From contig NZ_JAJUBB010000013.1 in the NCBI RefSeq assembly GCF_028683135.1, positions 62,001 through 126,000 on the forward strand: a stretch of 64,000 nucleotides of DNA. Reading direction: 5' to 3'. Of this stretch, positions 8,991 through 20,400 are shown piece by piece. The DNA comes from Enterovibrio qingdaonensis (GTDB taxonomy: Bacteria; Pseudomonadota; Gammaproteobacteria; Enterobacterales; Vibrionaceae). Under the pieces are notes generated by a model. The model was not told where the DNA came from. It saw nothing but the letters and a program-made list of their open reading frames with translations, and made no database searches. Within the stretch, counting starts at the first letter, position 1. Each line of letters begins with the position of its first letter. A program made the translations under genes and the position numbers.

Positions 8991-9686
8991 ATGAAATCAA
9001 TCGGCGTGATCGGTGGTATGAGCTGGGAATCTACCATTGTTTACTATCGTCTGCTCAATCAATACACGAAGCGTCAATTAGGCGGTCATCACTCAGCCAA
9101 AATACTGATGAGCAGCGTCAACTTCGCTGAAATTGAAGCATTCCAACGTAGCGGAGATTGGGACAGTTCAGCAAGAATTCTCGCCGATGAAGCAAAAAAA
9201 TTGGAAGCAGCAGGTGCTGACTTTATTGTTATCGCGACAAATACGATGCACAAAGTTGCCAACCAAGTACAAGAAGCCATCTCAATACCTCTCCTTCACA
9301 TTGCTGACGCAACGGCTCTGGCATTAAAAGAGAATAATATTCAACATGTTGGTCTTCTCGGCACCCGATTTACCATGTCCCAACCTTTTTACAAAGAGCG
9401 TTTAGAACAACACGGTATAACTGTGTCTGTTCCACCTGAATGGCACCAAGATGTCGTTCACGAAATTATTTATCAAGAACTTTGCCAAGGCGAAATAAAG
9501 GCGCATTCTCGTCAACAATACTTAGCTGTCATCGACGAGCTACAACAAAACGGTGCGCAAGCTGTTATTTTGGGTTGTACCGAAATCGGGCTTCTCGTTC
9601 AACAAAACCACACGGATGTCCCGCTTTACGACACCACAGATTTACATGCTTTTGCGGCAGTAAAGTTTGCATTAGAAGAAAAGTAG
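8991..9686 (+). CDS. ygeA: Amino acid racemase, YgeA (aspartate/glutamate racemase family)
   Basis: A 231-residue cytoplasmic racemase, collinear with E. coli YgeA over its whole length: IGVIGGMSWESTIVYYRLL at the start, ATNTMHK in the middle and LGCTEIGLL near the end. Most family members use two Cys. Here the first is Thr83 (ATNTMH) and the second is Cys196, the Thr/Cys arrangement described for E. coli YgeA (L-Asp/L-Glu specific). Expected role: interconversion of L- and D-amino acids, perhaps for D-amino-acid supply. An AAAGGA ribosome site precedes the ATG. The acetyltransferase gene starts 12 bases downstream and is probably co-transcribed. Confidence 0.92.
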   Translation: MKSIGVIGGMSWESTIVYYRLLNQYTKRQLGGHHSAKILMSSVNFAEIEAFQRSGDWDSSARILADEAKKLEAAGADFIVIATNTMHKVANQVQEAISIPLLHIADATALALKENNIQHVGLLGTRFTMSQPFYKERLEQHGITVSVPPEWHQDVVHEIIYQELCQGEIKAHSRQQYLAVIDELQQNGAQAVILGCTEIGLLVQQNHTDVPLYDTTDLHAFAAVKFALEEK

Positions 9687-9698
9687 TAGAGAGTCAGG

Positions 9699-10196
9699 AT
9701 GACAGTACGAAAAGCAACACAGTTGGATTTAGCTGCGATCAACGCGATCTACAACCACTACATTACTAATACATCAATAACGTTTGATTATGATGAATGG
9801 TCAATCGAGCAACGGCAAACATGGTTTGATAAAATCAATCACAACAACGATATATACCACGTCCTAGTAAAAGAGGATGAACAAGGAAGCGTGATCGGTT
9901 TTGCTTACAATAACGAATTTCGAGAGAAATTAGCCTACCGGATAAGTTCAGAGCTTACGATTTACCTACATCATGAGTATGCATCTAAAGGTGCAGGAAC
10001 TCAGCTCATGCAGGCTCTATTGGCAGAGATATCTGGGTCTGAGATTCACAGAGTTTATTCTGTTATTACGCTGCCCAACCCTGCATCACTTAAGCTGCAT
10101 GAAAAATTTGGTTTTAAACAGGTGGGGATTCTGTCGGAAGCTGGCTATAAATTTGAGCAGTATTATTCGGTAGCGATTTTGGAAAAATCGATTTAA
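9699..10196 (+). CDS. GNAT N-acetyltransferase, phosphinothricin/YncA-like
   Basis: A 165-residue acetyltransferase. The sequence follows the PAT/YncA subgroup: TVRKATQLDLAAINAIYNHY at the start, an ISSELTIYLHHEYASKGAGT acetyl-CoA loop (Q/RxxGxG/A-type) and SLKLHEKFGFKQVGILSEAG near the C-terminus. Members acetylate the amino group of small amino-acid-like molecules (methionine sulfone/sulfoximine, phosphinothricin). Which one is used here cannot be read. It follows ygeA at 12 bases, suggesting a two-gene operon acting on amino acids. Confidence 0.88.
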   Translation: MTVRKATQLDLAAINAIYNHYITNTSITFDYDEWSIEQRQTWFDKINHNNDIYHVLVKEDEQGSVIGFAYNNEFREKLAYRISSELTIYLHHEYASKGAGTQLMQALLAEISGSEIHRVYSVITLPNPASLKLHEKFGFKQVGILSEAGYKFEQYYSVAILEKSI

Positions 10197-10226
10197 TTCT
10201 AGTTTGTTACAAGAAACCTCCTATTC

Positions 10227-10261
10227 GCTAGGCATTAATAAATACTAACTTAATGCCTAGC
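10227..10261. repeat. Perfect 12-bp inverted repeat in the gap before the chemoreceptor gene
   Basis: GCTAGGCATTAA and its exact complement are separated by 11 bases, about 30 bases after the acetyltransferase stop. There is no T-tract, so it is a weak terminator at best; it may be an operator or an RNA-stabilising hairpin. The rest of the 327-base gap 10197-10523 is AT-rich and presumably holds the chemoreceptor promoter, which I cannot locate firmly. Confidence 0.5.
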
Positions 10262-10523
10262 CATTAATACACCCTTCACACCTTTATTCCTCAAGAAAAT
10301 AAACTTGCATTGGATGCCTGAGTGCCAGTAGCCCAACTTTTACCTATTAACACTAGCTATTATCTAACTGTTATATATAGCTAAAATTTAAAAAACACGC
10401 CTTTTCATAGAGTTATACGCGTCAGGCGCAAATCTGAAGACTTCTAGACACTTAACGCAGAAAACCACCTACACTTAGTATGTTATTTATGCAACAGATG
10501 CAACATATTTGGAGCGGACTAAC

Positions 10524-12839
10524 ATGAAAATTTCCACAAAAATTAAAGCCGCCTTTGTTGGCATGAGTGCATTTGCAGTCATTGCCACTGCAGCATTGTT
10601 AACGGTTACTGCAACTAACACATCGAGTAATGCACTCGAAAAACAAGTGCAGAACCAATTGCTCTCAGTTCGTGAAGTGAAAAAATCCGAGATTGAGCAT
10701 TATTTTGATGGGATCAGCAAGCAATTGACGAACCTCGCAAACTCCACCATGACGGAGGATGCGATGCTACAGTTTTCTAAGAGTTTTCAAAGCGTCAAAA
10801 CAGAAGCTACTCCCACGCCAAATCAGGCTGAAAAACTGCGCGACTACTATACCAATGAGTTCGGTGCCACTTTCGAAGAAACCAATGCCAAGGATGCGAA
10901 TGCGCTAGATACACTCGAAAGTATTGGGCTAAATGGAAAACTGCTGCAAGAAGCTTATATCGGGGTTAACGAAAATTCGCTAGGGAACAAACACCTGTTG
11001 GATAAAGCGAATGATGGGACCACTTACAGCGAAATTCATGAAGTTTTCCATCCTAATTACCGTACGTTTCTCGAATCGTTTGGATACTACGATATCTTCT
11101 TAGTCGATAACGCGGGTAACATTGTTTACTCGGTATTTAAAGAGTTAGATTACGCGACTAACTTGGCGACTGGCCCTTACAAGGACAGTGGGTTAGCGGA
11201 AGCATTCCAAGGGGCAAAAAATCTAGCAAAAGGCGAATTCTCTTTTATAGATTTCTCCCCGTACTACCCATCGTATGATAGCCCTGCTTCGTTTATCGCT
11301 ACGCCTGTTGTCAAAAACGGAACCAATATCGGTGTCCTTGTTTTTCAAATGCCCATTGATAACATCAATGCGATCATGACGTACGGCGGAAATTGGAAAG
11401 CGGACGGTTTAGGCGATACAGGGGAATCATTCCTCATCGGTCCAGATAATTTAATGCGCTCCCAAAGTCGACAGCTGGTCGAAAACAAAGCTGCCTACAT
11501 CGACAGTTTAAGAAAGTCAGGTATCAGCAAAGAACTGATTGATCGGATAGAAATGACTGAATCATCAGCGGGACAGCAACCTGTCAAATCAGTCCATGTA
11601 AATGCCGCCCTTGGCGGAGATGCAGGATTTGGTACCGTGATTAATCACGTTGGCTCTGAAGTGTTTGCAGCCTATAAATACGTCAACATTTTGGGTAAAC
11701 AGTGGGCCTTGGTAACAGAAATTGACAAACAAGAGGCAATGGCTGAGGTCACTTTATTAGAAAATACATTGTCTACTTTTTCCGTGGTTATCGGGGCTGC
11801 ATTGATCACCATATCTATACTGATGGCTTGGCTAATTGCGGGCAGCATCAGTAAACCCATCTCTAAGCTCACGGACAAAATCTCCCGCATTGCAAGCACG
11901 CATGATTTAACGCTCCGCCTCGAAGTTAAAGGCAAAGATGAAATCACCGCACTTTCTACATCCATGAACTCGATGCTTGATGATTTTCTTCTCGTCATCA
12001 AAGGTGCTGACACCACGGTGAAAGCGTTAGGTAATGCATCTAATGAAATCCAGAACAATATTGAGTCTATGCGCAGTGAAGTTGACATGCAGGCATCAAA
12101 CTCAAGCCAAGTCGCTGCTGCCGCGACAGAAATGAATGCCTCGATATCCGAAGTTGCTCAGTATGCAAACAGTGCCTCTCAGTCTTCGGAGAATGTCGTA
12201 CTTTCTGTCCGCCAGAGTGCCGAAGTTGGCCAACGTTTGGTTTCAGAAATAGCAGAACTCTCTACAAAAATGGGCGATGCAACCAATTCAATGCAGCAAC
12301 TCTCTGCCGAGAGTAATTCAATCGGGTCAGTATTGGATGTTATCCAAGGGATTGCGGAACAAACTAATTTGCTCGCTCTAAACGCAGCAATTGAAGCGGC
12401 TCGCGCAGGTGAGCAAGGCCGGGGCTTCGCCGTTGTTGCCGATGAAGTGCGTTCGCTTGCGATTCGAACTCAAACATCGACAGAAGAGATTCGAGCGAAG
12501 GTTGAATCATTGCAGTCAGAAACCAATAAGGTCGTTAATGGTATATCTGGTGCCAATAAATTTGTTGCCAGCAGTGTTGATAACTGCAATAAGAACAACG
12601 AAATGCTGGATCAAATTGCCAATATGATGACAGAAATTAACGATATGAATACGCAAATTGCGACTGCCGCAGGTCAACAATCATCTGTCACAGAAGAAAT
12701 ATCGTCTAATGTAAACAACATCGCGAACTCGTCACAGCTAGTGTCCGATAAAACGCACAGCACAGACAGCACGGCGACAAGTATTAACGAACAAGCTAAA
12801 CAGCTCACAGAACAAATTGGCATGTTCAAAATAGCCTGA
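10524..12839 (+). CDS. Methyl-accepting chemotaxis protein with dCache-type sensor
   Basis: A 771-residue chemoreceptor starting at the ATG at 10524 (GGAG 9 bases upstream; a TTG at 10509 in frame is less likely). Order of parts: transmembrane segment about 8-30 ([18 protein letters not shown]), a long periplasmic region to about residue 400 with a Cache-like stretch ([20 protein letters not shown]), a second transmembrane segment ([20 protein letters not shown]), HAMP, then the cytoplasmic coiled coil with the signalling tip [20 protein letters not shown]. It signals to CheA/CheW. The ligand is unknown. No chemotaxis genes are adjacent; it stands alone between two terminators. Confidence 0.93.
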   Translation: MKISTKIKAAFVGMSAFAVIATAALLTVTATNTSSNALEKQVQNQLLSVREVKKSEIEHYFDGISKQLTNLANSTMTEDAMLQFSKSFQSVKTEATPTPNQAEKLRDYYTNEFGATFEETNAKDANALDTLESIGLNGKLLQEAYIGVNENSLGNKHLLDKANDGTTYSEIHEVFHPNYRTFLESFGYYDIFLVDNAGNIVYSVFKELDYATNLATGPYKDSGLAEAFQGAKNLAKGEFSFIDFSPYYPSYDSPASFIATPVVKNGTNIGVLVFQMPIDNINAIMTYGGNWKADGLGDTGESFLIGPDNLMRSQSRQLVENKAAYIDSLRKSGISKELIDRIEMTESSAGQQPVKSVHVNAALGGDAGFGTVINHVGSEVFAAYKYVNILGKQWALVTEIDKQEAMAEVTLLENTLSTFSVVIGAALITISILMAWLIAGSISKPISKLTDKISRIASTHDLTLRLEVKGKDEITALSTSMNSMLDDFLLVIKGADTTVKALGNASNEIQNNIESMRSEVDMQASNSSQVAAAATEMNASISEVAQYANSASQSSENVVLSVRQSAEVGQRLVSEIAELSTKMGDATNSMQQLSAESNSIGSVLDVIQGIAEQTNLLALNAAIEAARAGEQGRGFAVVADEVRSLAIRTQTSTEEIRAKVESLQSETNKVVNGISGANKFVASSVDNCNKNNEMLDQIANMMTEINDMNTQIATAAGQQSSVTEEISSNVNNIANSSQLVSDKTHSTDSTATSINEQAKQLTEQIGMFKIA

Positions 12840-12851
12840 TGCTTTAAACGA

Positions 12852-12885
12852 AAAAAGCCCTTACGTATGTAACGTAAGGGCTTTT
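12852..12885. terminator. Bidirectional terminator between the chemoreceptor gene and mukB
   Basis: AAAAAGCCCTTACGT pairs with ACGTAAGGGCTTTTT across a 5-base loop, with A and T runs on both sides. Placed right after the chemoreceptor stop; it can serve both convergent units. Confidence 0.9.
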
Positions 12886-12904
12886 TGTTTTGAAGCACAA
12901 GATA

Positions 12905-12929
12905 AAAAGCCAGTTTCATTCTGGCTTTT
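12905..12929 (-). terminator. Second terminator downstream of mukB
   Basis: AAAAGCCAG / CTGGCTTTT stem with a 7-base loop, 18 bases after the mukB stop. On the minus strand it ends in CTTTTTATC. With the hairpin at 12852 it forms a double terminator between convergent genes. Confidence 0.8.
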
Positions 12930-12946
12930 CACGCATTAATCATGCG

Positions 12947-15900
12947 CTACTGCGCAATCTCCAACGCTTCTTGTACTGGCGTCGTTACCTTTGCAACTTC
13001 GCCAAATCCACGTAGACCAACCACATGTACGTGCTCTTTATCGTTAAAGATCTTACGTACAAGTTTATAGGTTGTTCCCTGCTCAGGGCTGATATTTTCA
13101 GGCGCGGCAATAAGAAGCTGCATATCTAGACGATGACAAAGCTCAAACAAGGTCGAGATAGATTTCGCATCCAGACGCGCTGCCTCATCAAGGAACAGCA
13201 AACGACACGGAATCACATCTTTACCACGTAGGCGACGAGACTCTTCTTCCCAACTTTGTACAACCATCAGGAGAATAGCTTGACCCGTACCAATCGCTTC
13301 ACCGGTAGACAACGCACCCGACTCTGCGCGTAACCAACCATCAGTTCCACGGTTAACTTCGATACCCAGCTCAAGATAATTGCGGTAATCCAATAGCTCT
13401 TCACCCAGAACCTGCGGTGAACGCTGACCCATGTCGATATGCGGATTCAAACGCTGGAACAATTTCGCCATTGCTTCAGAAAATGTCAGTCGGTTATTAC
13501 CAAAGAGATCCTGATGCTGCTCAGCATTCTCGGCAAGACCCGCCAACAGTTGAGCGTGCGTTTCGCGAATAGAGACGTTTAGGCGAACACCTTGAACCTG
13601 ACCGAAGGCAATGTTAGACAGGCCTTGGTTCAGCAAACGGATACGATTTTGTTCACGCTGAATGGTCTTACGAATGATGTTTGCCACCGATTCAGAACTG
13701 ATTGCTAGACGCTTCTCACGTTGCGTCAGCTCTTCGGTCAGACGACCTAGCTCCACTTCCATCTCTTCAATCGCTTCAACCGGATCGTCAGTGCGAATGA
13801 TGTCATGGCGAATACGCTCACGCAGATGCTGGTATACCGCAACGTAGAACAGAACTTTACGCTCTGGACGCGCCATATCTTCTGACGCTCGCAGCGCATC
13901 GCGTAGTGTTTCGTTATCAGCAACCGCTAGGCGCAGCGCACCCAATGATTTATCTGACAGAGAACGCAGTTCGTCAGCAGACATGTACGCCATTTCACGA
14001 CGATTCAGTTGCTTCTCAACATTGCTGGTGCGAGCAATCTTCAGTACGCCAACCCAGCCTGCTTTTGCGTTCACCACGAAAGTACGCAGATCTGTGTATT
14101 CTTTACCCGCTTTTTTCAGCGTTTTCACCAGAGATTTCATCTCTAGTTCAATCGAAGTCAGACCCTTTTCAAGCTCACTCTTACGTGAGCGTGATTGAGA
14201 TAATTGCGCGTTTAGTTCATCACGTCGAATACGTGCACGCTCTTCTGCTTCAACATCGGCACGAACACCCAACTCCACCAATTCACGTTTGAATTCCGCA
14301 ACAGTTTCCTGTTTCGCTTGGTGGGAGCTTTTTAGCGATGCCAATAGCTGGTTGTATTGGTTTACTTGATCACGAACCTGTTTCACGTGCTCACGCGAAC
14401 GCGTACGTGCACGCTCAGCATCTACCAACTTCGCCTTCAACTGTTCATTCAGCTCGCTGCTCTTATCCAATAGAGCCAGCGCGTCTTCATAACCAAAGTG
14501 GTGACGACGCTCAACCAGATCAGACAGCGCAAACAGCGTCTTCTTCAGCGTTTGCAGTGACAAATCTGCTTGCTGGTATGCTTCATTCAGGGCATCGAAT
14601 TGCTCTGGGTCAGCATCCAAGGTAGAAACCAAATTTTCTAACTCAGCCAATGCTTTACCGTGTTCGCGCGTAAAATGGCGAGCCTCATCAGCTTGAGACA
14701 GACGGCTTTCCACTTCTTCTAAACGCGATTCCAGTGTCTCGTCTTCTAGCGCACTCACCACGTGTTGAAGTTTATTCAACTGCGCAATGGCTTCTTTCGC
14801 GCCCGTCAACTGTCTACGGATTTGCTGCTCGTTATCACGAAGTTGAACAAGCTGACGTTGAACACTGCCGCGTTTCTCACGCAGATCTTTCAGAGCTGCC
14901 TCTGGATCTTCGTTAAAAGCAACACTCATGTGGTTAGACACGAACTGGTTAAAGCTTTGGCTCAAACGCTGCAATTTCTGCGCATCAAATGATGCCTTTG
15001 CGTAGTTTTCGACCAACTCTTCACGTTTTTCACGCAGAACTTCCAGACGATGCTCACGCGCAGCTCGGCCAAACAACGGTACTTTCGGGAAGCGTGAGTA
15101 ACGCAATTGACGATCGTTCAGGTGAACGCAAACGGCACCTTCCATCTCGTCAGCATCAAATACGCTATCATCAAAACCTTCGGCTTCGCCTTCGATGATA
15201 TAAAGGTCTTCTGGGCAATCTTCGATATCAACCAGTTTCTCTTTAATACCTTTCAGGTCAGGTACAACGATGGCGTGACGCGCAGGACCATATAGTGCTG
15301 AGAAATACGGCGCATCATGCATGGTGATGTCATCGTAAATTTCTGATAGCAGCGTACCACCAAGGGTATCGGCCAGAGATTGCAAACGCGCATCATCACT
15401 ACCGCCAGGTTGTGCAAGACGCTCAATCTCTGCTTCCAGAGCCTGTTTCTCAGTCGCCAATTTGTCACGGGTATCAAGCGTTTCACGCTCTTTCGCCATG
15501 ACTTTCTGCATAGTGTCGAGCACCGCTTGGTTATCGTAAAGTTCTTCACCAGATTGCTCTGATAATTTCTCTAACGATGCCTGTGCCGCAATCCATGCTG
15601 GTGCAACCTTTTCAAACTCTGCAATTTTGGCAACGAATTCGTTTTCATTGCGTTGCAGTTCACGTGTTTTCTCTGATTGCTCGCCAACAGACTCTTCTGC
15701 AGTTTCCAATCGCTCTTGCTGACGCGCAAATTCAATTTCTACCGCGTCTTCAGTGACAACTGACGTCGAGAATTGACGCTGATATTGCTCCGACAGGGTC
15801 TTCGCCTGTTGGAAACTACGCATCTGACGTTCGAGGTCGCGACGTTGCGCTGCAAGTTGGTCAGCATTCGCGGCCAGAGACGCAAACTCGCGGCCTTTTG

Positions 15901-17413
15901 AAATTGCATCGCGTGCTTTTGCTGCTGCATCGCCACGTTCAACCTGACCCACTACACTGCGCACTAGCTCCAAGCCACGATCAAATTGCTTTGCTGCCGC
16001 TGAAGACAAATCCAACTTATGTTTCAGGCTCAAAAGCTCAGAAGTCTGACGCTCTTCGTCGGCTTTCAACGAAGACAGCAAATCTGTCGCGTTGTCTTGT
16101 GTCAGCTCGTCGTTTGCAGTCAGTGATTGTGCTTTTTCTAAGGCTTTAACCGCTTGTTGGTATTGCAACGCGCGGGTTTGCTGCATATCCAGTGCTTGTT
16201 GATAATCTGCCAACTGTGTTTTCAGGCTATCAACTTCTTCTTCACTGAGATGCGCTTGCTCTTCCGCCATGGCGAGCTGTTCGGTTGCTTCTTCCACAAC
16301 CATCATCTGCTCTTCTAGACGAACAGCCAGCTCTTCCAGATCTTCCTGGTAGCGCTCGACTTTCTCTTGTTGGCGTACAGCAGTTTGCACCAATTGCAGG
16401 TGATCAGATGCTGCCTGATGGTCCAACTCTAAATGCGACTGGCTTTCCGTCAATGCATCCAGCTCGTCGGTCATGCGACCAAATGTGCCTTGGAAGTCAT
16501 CAAGCTGCCGACGCGCACCCAGCAAGTCACCACGGCGCTTCATTGCCTGCTCAAGCTTGTTGCGACGTTCATTTGCATGGCGCATGTAGTCCGACGCAAC
16601 ATAGTTGGTCGATTCAGTGATCAAGTGTTTGAACAAATCACGGTCACGTTGAGTCAGCTTGATCGCTTCCAACGTCATGCGGTTTTCGCGAAGTGCCACT
16701 TCCATGTCTTGGAAAGCTTTCTTCACCCCGCCGTTTTGCGGCAGCAGGTAATCGCGAAGCGACTTGGTAATCGCACTTGAGATACCACCGTAAAGCGATG
16801 CTTCAATCAAACGATAGAACTTCGAGCGGTCGGTCGAGTTACGCAGTTTTTTCGGTAATGCACCGAACTCAAACATTTGTGCATGGTAATCAGTCACGGA
16901 CGTAAACGCTTTAAAATGCGCTGTCTCGTACTGACTTAGTGAGTCTTTGACTTCATTCAATTGACGAACACGCACCTGATTTTCAGACACGCTTTCAATC
17001 AAAATATCAGTGACCTTGGCATTCGAAGGCAAGCCTTGAATGATAAACGGCTTGATATCTACTTTCTTGTCGCGACCTGCCACTTGCTGAAGGCGCACAC
17101 CAAATAGAATGCGTTGGTTACGTGAGTTGATGACATCCAGAGCTGCATAACATGCACCCGGTTTCAACTTACCGTGCAGGCCTTTATCACGTGATGCGGT
17201 TGAACTCCCCGCCTCGGTAGTATTGCGGAAATGCAGAAGGCTTTGGTCAGGGATCAGAGCGGTAATAAACGCCGCCATGGTTGTAGATTTACCTGCACCG
17301 TTACCGCCTGATAGCGTTGTAACCAAATTGTCGATGTCAAAAGTACGTGCAAAGAAGCCGTTCCAGTTGACCATGGTCAGCGATTGGTATTTACCGCGTT
17401 GGATCATGCTCAT
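12947..17413 (-). CDS. mukB: Chromosome partition protein MukB
   Basis: SMC-like ATPase subunit of the MukBEF condensin, 1488 residues (E. coli about 1486). The N-terminal nucleotide site is GGNGAGKST at residues 36-44. Long coiled coils (roughly 240-650 and 790-1130) flank a hinge around residues 660-790 ([20 protein letters not shown]). The C-terminal half-site contains the signature [15 protein letters not shown] and the Walker [12 protein letters not shown]. It loads on and compacts DNA together with MukE and MukF. Its ATG overlaps the mukE stop (ATGA), so translation is coupled. It is the last gene of cmoM-mukF-mukE-mukB and is followed by two terminators. Confidence 0.98.
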   Translation of the reverse strand: MSMIQRGKYQSLTMVNWNGFFARTFDIDNLVTTLSGGNGAGKSTTMAAFITALIPDQSLLHFRNTTEAGSSTASRDKGLHGKLKPGACYAALDVINSRNQRILFGVRLQQVAGRDKKVDIKPFIIQGLPSNAKVTDILIESVSENQVRVRQLNEVKDSLSQYETAHFKAFTSVTDYHAQMFEFGALPKKLRNSTDRSKFYRLIEASLYGGISSAITKSLRDYLLPQNGGVKKAFQDMEVALRENRMTLEAIKLTQRDRDLFKHLITESTNYVASDYMRHANERRNKLEQAMKRRGDLLGARRQLDDFQGTFGRMTDELDALTESQSHLELDHQAASDHLQLVQTAVRQQEKVERYQEDLEELAVRLEEQMMVVEEATEQLAMAEEQAHLSEEEVDSLKTQLADYQQALDMQQTRALQYQQAVKALEKAQSLTANDELTQDNATDLLSSLKADEERQTSELLSLKHKLDLSSAAAKQFDRGLELVRSVVGQVERGDAAAKARDAISKGREFASLAANADQLAAQRRDLERQMRSFQQAKTLSEQYQRQFSTSVVTEDAVEIEFARQQERLETAEESVGEQSEKTRELQRNENEFVAKIAEFEKVAPAWIAAQASLEKLSEQSGEELYDNQAVLDTMQKVMAKERETLDTRDKLATEKQALEAEIERLAQPGGSDDARLQSLADTLGGTLLSEIYDDITMHDAPYFSALYGPARHAIVVPDLKGIKEKLVDIEDCPEDLYIIEGEAEGFDDSVFDADEMEGAVCVHLNDRQLRYSRFPKVPLFGRAAREHRLEVLREKREELVENYAKASFDAQKLQRLSQSFNQFVSNHMSVAFNEDPEAALKDLREKRGSVQRQLVQLRDNEQQIRRQLTGAKEAIAQLNKLQHVVSALEDETLESRLEEVESRLSQADEARHFTREHGKALAELENLVSTLDADPEQFDALNEAYQQADLSLQTLKKTLFALSDLVERRHHFGYEDALALLDKSSELNEQLKAKLVDAERARTRSREHVKQVRDQVNQYNQLLASLKSSHQAKQETVAEFKRELVELGVRADVEAEERARIRRDELNAQLSQSRSRKSELEKGLTSIELEMKSLVKTLKKAGKEYTDLRTFVVNAKAGWVGVLKIARTSNVEKQLNRREMAYMSADELRSLSDKSLGALRLAVADNETLRDALRASEDMARPERKVLFYVAVYQHLRERIRHDIIRTDDPVEAIEEMEVELGRLTEELTQREKRLAISSESVANIIRKTIQREQNRIRLLNQGLSNIAFGQVQGVRLNVSIRETHAQLLAGLAENAEQHQDLFGNNRLTFSEAMAKLFQRLNPHIDMGQRSPQVLGEELLDYRNYLELGIEVNRGTDGWLRAESGALSTGEAIGTGQAILLMVVQSWEEESRRLRGKDVIPCRLLFLDEAARLDAKSISTLFELCHRLDMQLLIAAPENISPEQGTTYKLVRKIFNDKEHVHVVGLRGFGEVAKVTTPVQEALEIAQ

Positions 17414-18129
17414 GCTTGAACCTCCTGATCATCTTCATCACGTTCTTCGTCATGCTCATCACGAAGCAAGCTAGATTGCGCGTGCTCTTGCGTATGGATC
17501 ACGGCTTCACCGTCACGGATCAGACGCAATTGCGCTTCGCGCATGTCGTCACCAGCACGCACATCAGCACCGAAGCGGAAGGTTGCTTCGCTGACACGGA
17601 ATTTTCCGTTTTCACCGATCGGCACAATCATGCCCAAACGGCGAAGACGACGTAATGATGTTTTCACTTTGTCGTGAAGTTTTTCACGATCAAGATCAGA
17701 GCCGCTCGCACGTAGCGTCACCAATTTCATGAGTTTCTTTTCATCAGCCAAAGAAAGCAGTTCATCGAACAGCTCTTGGGTGGTGAAAATGCCTTCTTGA
17801 GCAAGACGTTCTGGGCTCAGATACAGGAAACACAGCACCTTACCCACCAACATATCCAACTCAGACAACACGCTACGTCCAATCAAAGACGTTGAACGAG
17901 GACGCAGATAGAAAAAACCTTCCGGTGCACGCACCAACTCAGCGTTATAGCGTTGGTAGAAATGCTGCAATCCGGTTTCAAACTCAATCAGATACGCATG
18001 ATTATCTAAATCTTCGCTGGCGATATGGCGGCCAGCACGCAGCGCACTATCTAAAGCCGGGAAAAGCGGATTAGCAATCGCTTTTGCCAGTTCCTCCGGC
18101 ATAAATTCTTCAATATTTATCGATGACAT
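17410..18129 (-). CDS. mukE: Chromosome partition protein MukE
   Basis: Winged-helix dimer that binds MukF and regulates MukB in the condensin complex. The start at the ATG at 18129 gives 239 residues beginning [20 protein letters not shown], collinear with E. coli MukE. The open frame extends further upstream inside mukF, but that part is not family sequence. Conserved blocks: [73 protein letters not shown]. The C-terminus is an acidic tail ([14 protein letters not shown]). It overlaps mukF by 20 bases and mukB by the ATGA junction, so the three subunits are made from one message. Confidence 0.97.
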   Translation of the reverse strand: MSSINIEEFMPEELAKAIANPLFPALDSALRAGRHIASEDLDNHAYLIEFETGLQHFYQRYNAELVRAPEGFFYLRPRSTSLIGRSVLSELDMLVGKVLCFLYLSPERLAQEGIFTTQELFDELLSLADEKKLMKLVTLRASGSDLDREKLHDKVKTSLRRLRRLGMIVPIGENGKFRVSEATFRFGADVRAGDDMREAQLRLIRDGEAVIHTQEHAQSSLLRDEHDEERDEDDQEVQA

Positions 18130-19432
18130 TCGCTTGTACCTTGGCTCCGTATTCGTTAATTGCCTGCCAGTCTGGTTGAATTGCTTGCATATCAGATTGC
18201 GAGTAACCAAGACGAACCGCTTGGTTGATGACAATTCGCGCCAGATCGAAATGACGAGCGTGTGGGTGTTGAGCCAAATAGTTTTTCAGTACGACGCCCA
18301 AATCGATGCCCTCGCCTGTTGCTCTATGACGAGACAGCATGTCAGCAATTTGGTCGCTCAATTGATCGTTAACCAGTGTCAGTTCTTCAAACTCGACTTC
18401 CGCAGGCATTTCACCGGTCACTTCGTCATCGCGAAGAACCAACGCTTCGTCACGCAAATCGCGCAAACGCTCTGCATCAGCAAAAGTCAGGAACCATGGG
18501 TTATCGAAATATTCTGTCACCGACTGGCGAAGGCGCTGGCTGAACGCGCGGTTCTTGTCCATGTCGATGGCATTACGAATAAATTTATGAACGTGGCGGT
18601 CATAGCCAATCCAAAGATCGATGGCTTGTTGTCCCCAGTTCACAATGCGGTCTAGCTTCATTTGCAGGTTGTAAATCATGGCATCGACAAACTCGAGGTC
18701 ATCACGACCAAGCACCTGCTCTTGAATGTTCAGAAGCTGCGTCTGAAGCTGATCACCTGCCGATTGCAATGTATCTTGCAGCTCACGCAGAGTGCTCGAT
18801 GTTTCATTCAGCAGGTGCTCACAGTTTGCAATCGCGGCTTGCCAGTCCTGATTCAACAGCGCAGCGATGTCTTCTTTCACTTTCTGCTGTTGCTCGTCCA
18901 TCGTGCGCTGGTTCAAATCGATACGATCGAAAATTTCGGCCACTGAATATTTCAGAACGCCGTAAACGTTTTTGCGCCAAAAGTCCGCATCACCATCTTC
19001 TGATGCTGCTGACAGAGCTTTATCGATTTCATCCGCAACCATAGACAACTGAATGGACAGCTTTAATGAGCTGTATTCGCGATGACGCGCGTAATAATCA
19101 CTGATACCCAGTGCTAACGGCGTAAGACGATAGATACTTGCACCGTCGGTCATTTCACTCGTGAAACGACTCATCAGGCGGCTTCGCACTAATTCGTTGA
19201 TTGCATTGTTTGCTCGGAATGCGATGGTTTCGCTGGCTTGCCCGAACTGATCGCTGACAATGCGAAATGCATCAATCAGCTCTCCTTCTCCAAGCTCCTC
19301 CTCGAAACGCTCGCTGCTCAATACGGCAACGGCGAGAAGGAATGCCAGCCGTTCCGGTGGCAAATTGAGAGAAAAGTCGTTTTGTTTCACCCAACCTACC
19401 AACTCAGGAACAGTCTGAGAGAATTCGCTCAT
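18110..19432 (-). CDS. mukF: Chromosome partition protein MukF (kleisin)
   Basis: Kleisin subunit of MukBEF, 440 residues as in E. coli. N-terminal winged-helix/dimerisation region ([32 protein letters not shown]), central helical domain, and a C-terminal winged helix that contacts the MukB head ([19 protein letters not shown]). It bridges MukB heads and recruits MukE. An ATG at 19432 is preceded by an AAGGAAA-type ribosome site. It follows cmoM after a 72-base gap containing a large hairpin (19454-19499). Confidence 0.97.
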   Translation of the reverse strand: MSEFSQTVPELVGWVKQNDFSLNLPPERLAFLLAVAVLSSERFEEELGEGELIDAFRIVSDQFGQASETIAFRANNAINELVRSRLMSRFTSEMTDGASIYRLTPLALGISDYYARHREYSSLKLSIQLSMVADEIDKALSAASEDGDADFWRKNVYGVLKYSVAEIFDRIDLNQRTMDEQQQKVKEDIAALLNQDWQAAIANCEHLLNETSSTLRELQDTLQSAGDQLQTQLLNIQEQVLGRDDLEFVDAMIYNLQMKLDRIVNWGQQAIDLWIGYDRHVHKFIRNAIDMDKNRAFSQRLRQSVTEYFDNPWFLTFADAERLRDLRDEALVLRDDEVTGEMPAEVEFEELTLVNDQLSDQIADMLSRHRATGEGIDLGVVLKNYLAQHPHARHFDLARIVINQAVRLGYSQSDMQAIQPDWQAINEYGAKVQANVIDKY

Positions 19433-19453
19433 CCGTTTTCCTTGTTGTTTTAT

Positions 19454-19499
19454 ATACCCAAACGACCTGATGATGCTCGTATTCAGGTTGTTTGGGTAT
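19454..19499. repeat. Large inverted repeat between cmoM and mukF
   Basis: Two 17-base arms (19454-19470 and 19483-19499) around a 12-base loop. They are perfectly paired in plus-strand RNA if one G-U pair is allowed, and carry one A-C mismatch in the minus-strand cmoM-mukF transcript. The arm begins ATACCCAAAC, and the same 10 bases recur at about 59060. It could be an intercistronic stabilising hairpin, an attenuator or a dispersed repeat unit; no T-tract follows on either strand. Confidence 0.6.
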
Positions 19500-19504
19500 T
19501 ATCG

Positions 19505-20323
19505 TTATAACTCGAGAGGCTTTTGTGCGTACACGTGAATGTAGCGACCTAACGAAATAAAAGGTTCCTGACGGCAGAGTTTTTGCTCCATCGCCACGAC
19601 CTGTTCAAAGGTGTACTCACCCGTTCTCGTGTCTTTCATGTAGTCATGGAACGTGCGGACACCACTTTTCCCTAAAATGTTAAATCCAGCGTCTTCAATC
19701 CACTGATAGACATCTTCAGGTTGAAGGCCTTTTTGTGGTTGAAGTTTAAAACGTTTTCTGTGCGGCATCCCTTCTTCTATATGAGTGAGATTGCCACAAA
19801 TCAGGTTCTTAAAAAGAAGACCATTTTGGTTATAGAACATCACAGAGACAATGCCACCCGGCTTGACCTGTGACAGTACGACATCCAGTGCTTCTTTTGG
19901 ATCGGCCAACCATTCCATCACAGCATGGAACAGAACAAGATCGGTCTGTCTTTCCATATGTTGTGCGATTTCCTGCACTGGCGCATGGACGAAGCGATAT
20001 TGCGCCAGAAGGCCTGCTTCATCGATATCTTTTTCAGCCAGTGCGAGCATCTGTGAAGAAAGATCACACAAGGTAACTTTGTGGCCGCGATGCGCTATCT
20101 GTTGTGATAGCTGTGCAAGACCACCGCCAGCATCCAAAATGTCTAACGGAGTAGATTCACCCAGTTGTTTCAATATTGATTCGAGATCTTGCCAAACAAC
20201 GGCTTGGCGGATTTCTCCTTTGCCCGAGCCGTAAATGTTTTTAACAAATTTGTGGGCAATGTCGTCGAAATTTCTATCCCCTGTCACAGCGCCTTCGTTA
20301 TCATAATCTGCTAAGGGGTACAT
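19505..20323 (-). CDS. cmoM: tRNA 5-carboxymethoxyuridine methyltransferase CmoM (SmtA)
   Basis: S-adenosylmethionine-dependent methyltransferase that converts cmo5U34 to its methyl ester in several tRNAs, 272 residues. The SAM-binding motif is LDILDAGGGLAQLSQQIA, with VTLCDLSSQMLALAE after it. DRNFDDIAHKFVKNIYGSGK near the start and PFISLGRYIHVYAQKP at the end match E. coli CmoM closely. About eight residues extend the N-terminus compared with E. coli. It heads the cmoM-mukF-mukE-mukB operon, the same order as in enterics, with elyC divergent 77 bases away. Confidence 0.95.
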   Translation of the reverse strand: MYPLADYDNEGAVTGDRNFDDIAHKFVKNIYGSGKGEIRQAVVWQDLESILKQLGESTPLDILDAGGGLAQLSQQIAHRGHKVTLCDLSSQMLALAEKDIDEAGLLAQYRFVHAPVQEIAQHMERQTDLVLFHAVMEWLADPKEALDVVLSQVKPGGIVSVMFYNQNGLLFKNLICGNLTHIEEGMPHRKRFKLQPQKGLQPEDVYQWIEDAGFNILGKSGVRTFHDYMKDTRTGEYTFEQVVAMEQKLCRQEPFISLGRYIHVYAQKPLEL

Positions 20324-20400
20324 TTTGGCATAAGCCTGCCGTTAATAAAGGCTTGATGCACGTATTGACCCCTGTTTGACTATATTTCGGGCGACATTTC

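Noticed and set aside
13662-16780. Several 60-130 codon plus-strand ORFs inside mukB
   Set aside because: They are antisense shadows of a highly conserved gene with no ribosome sites.
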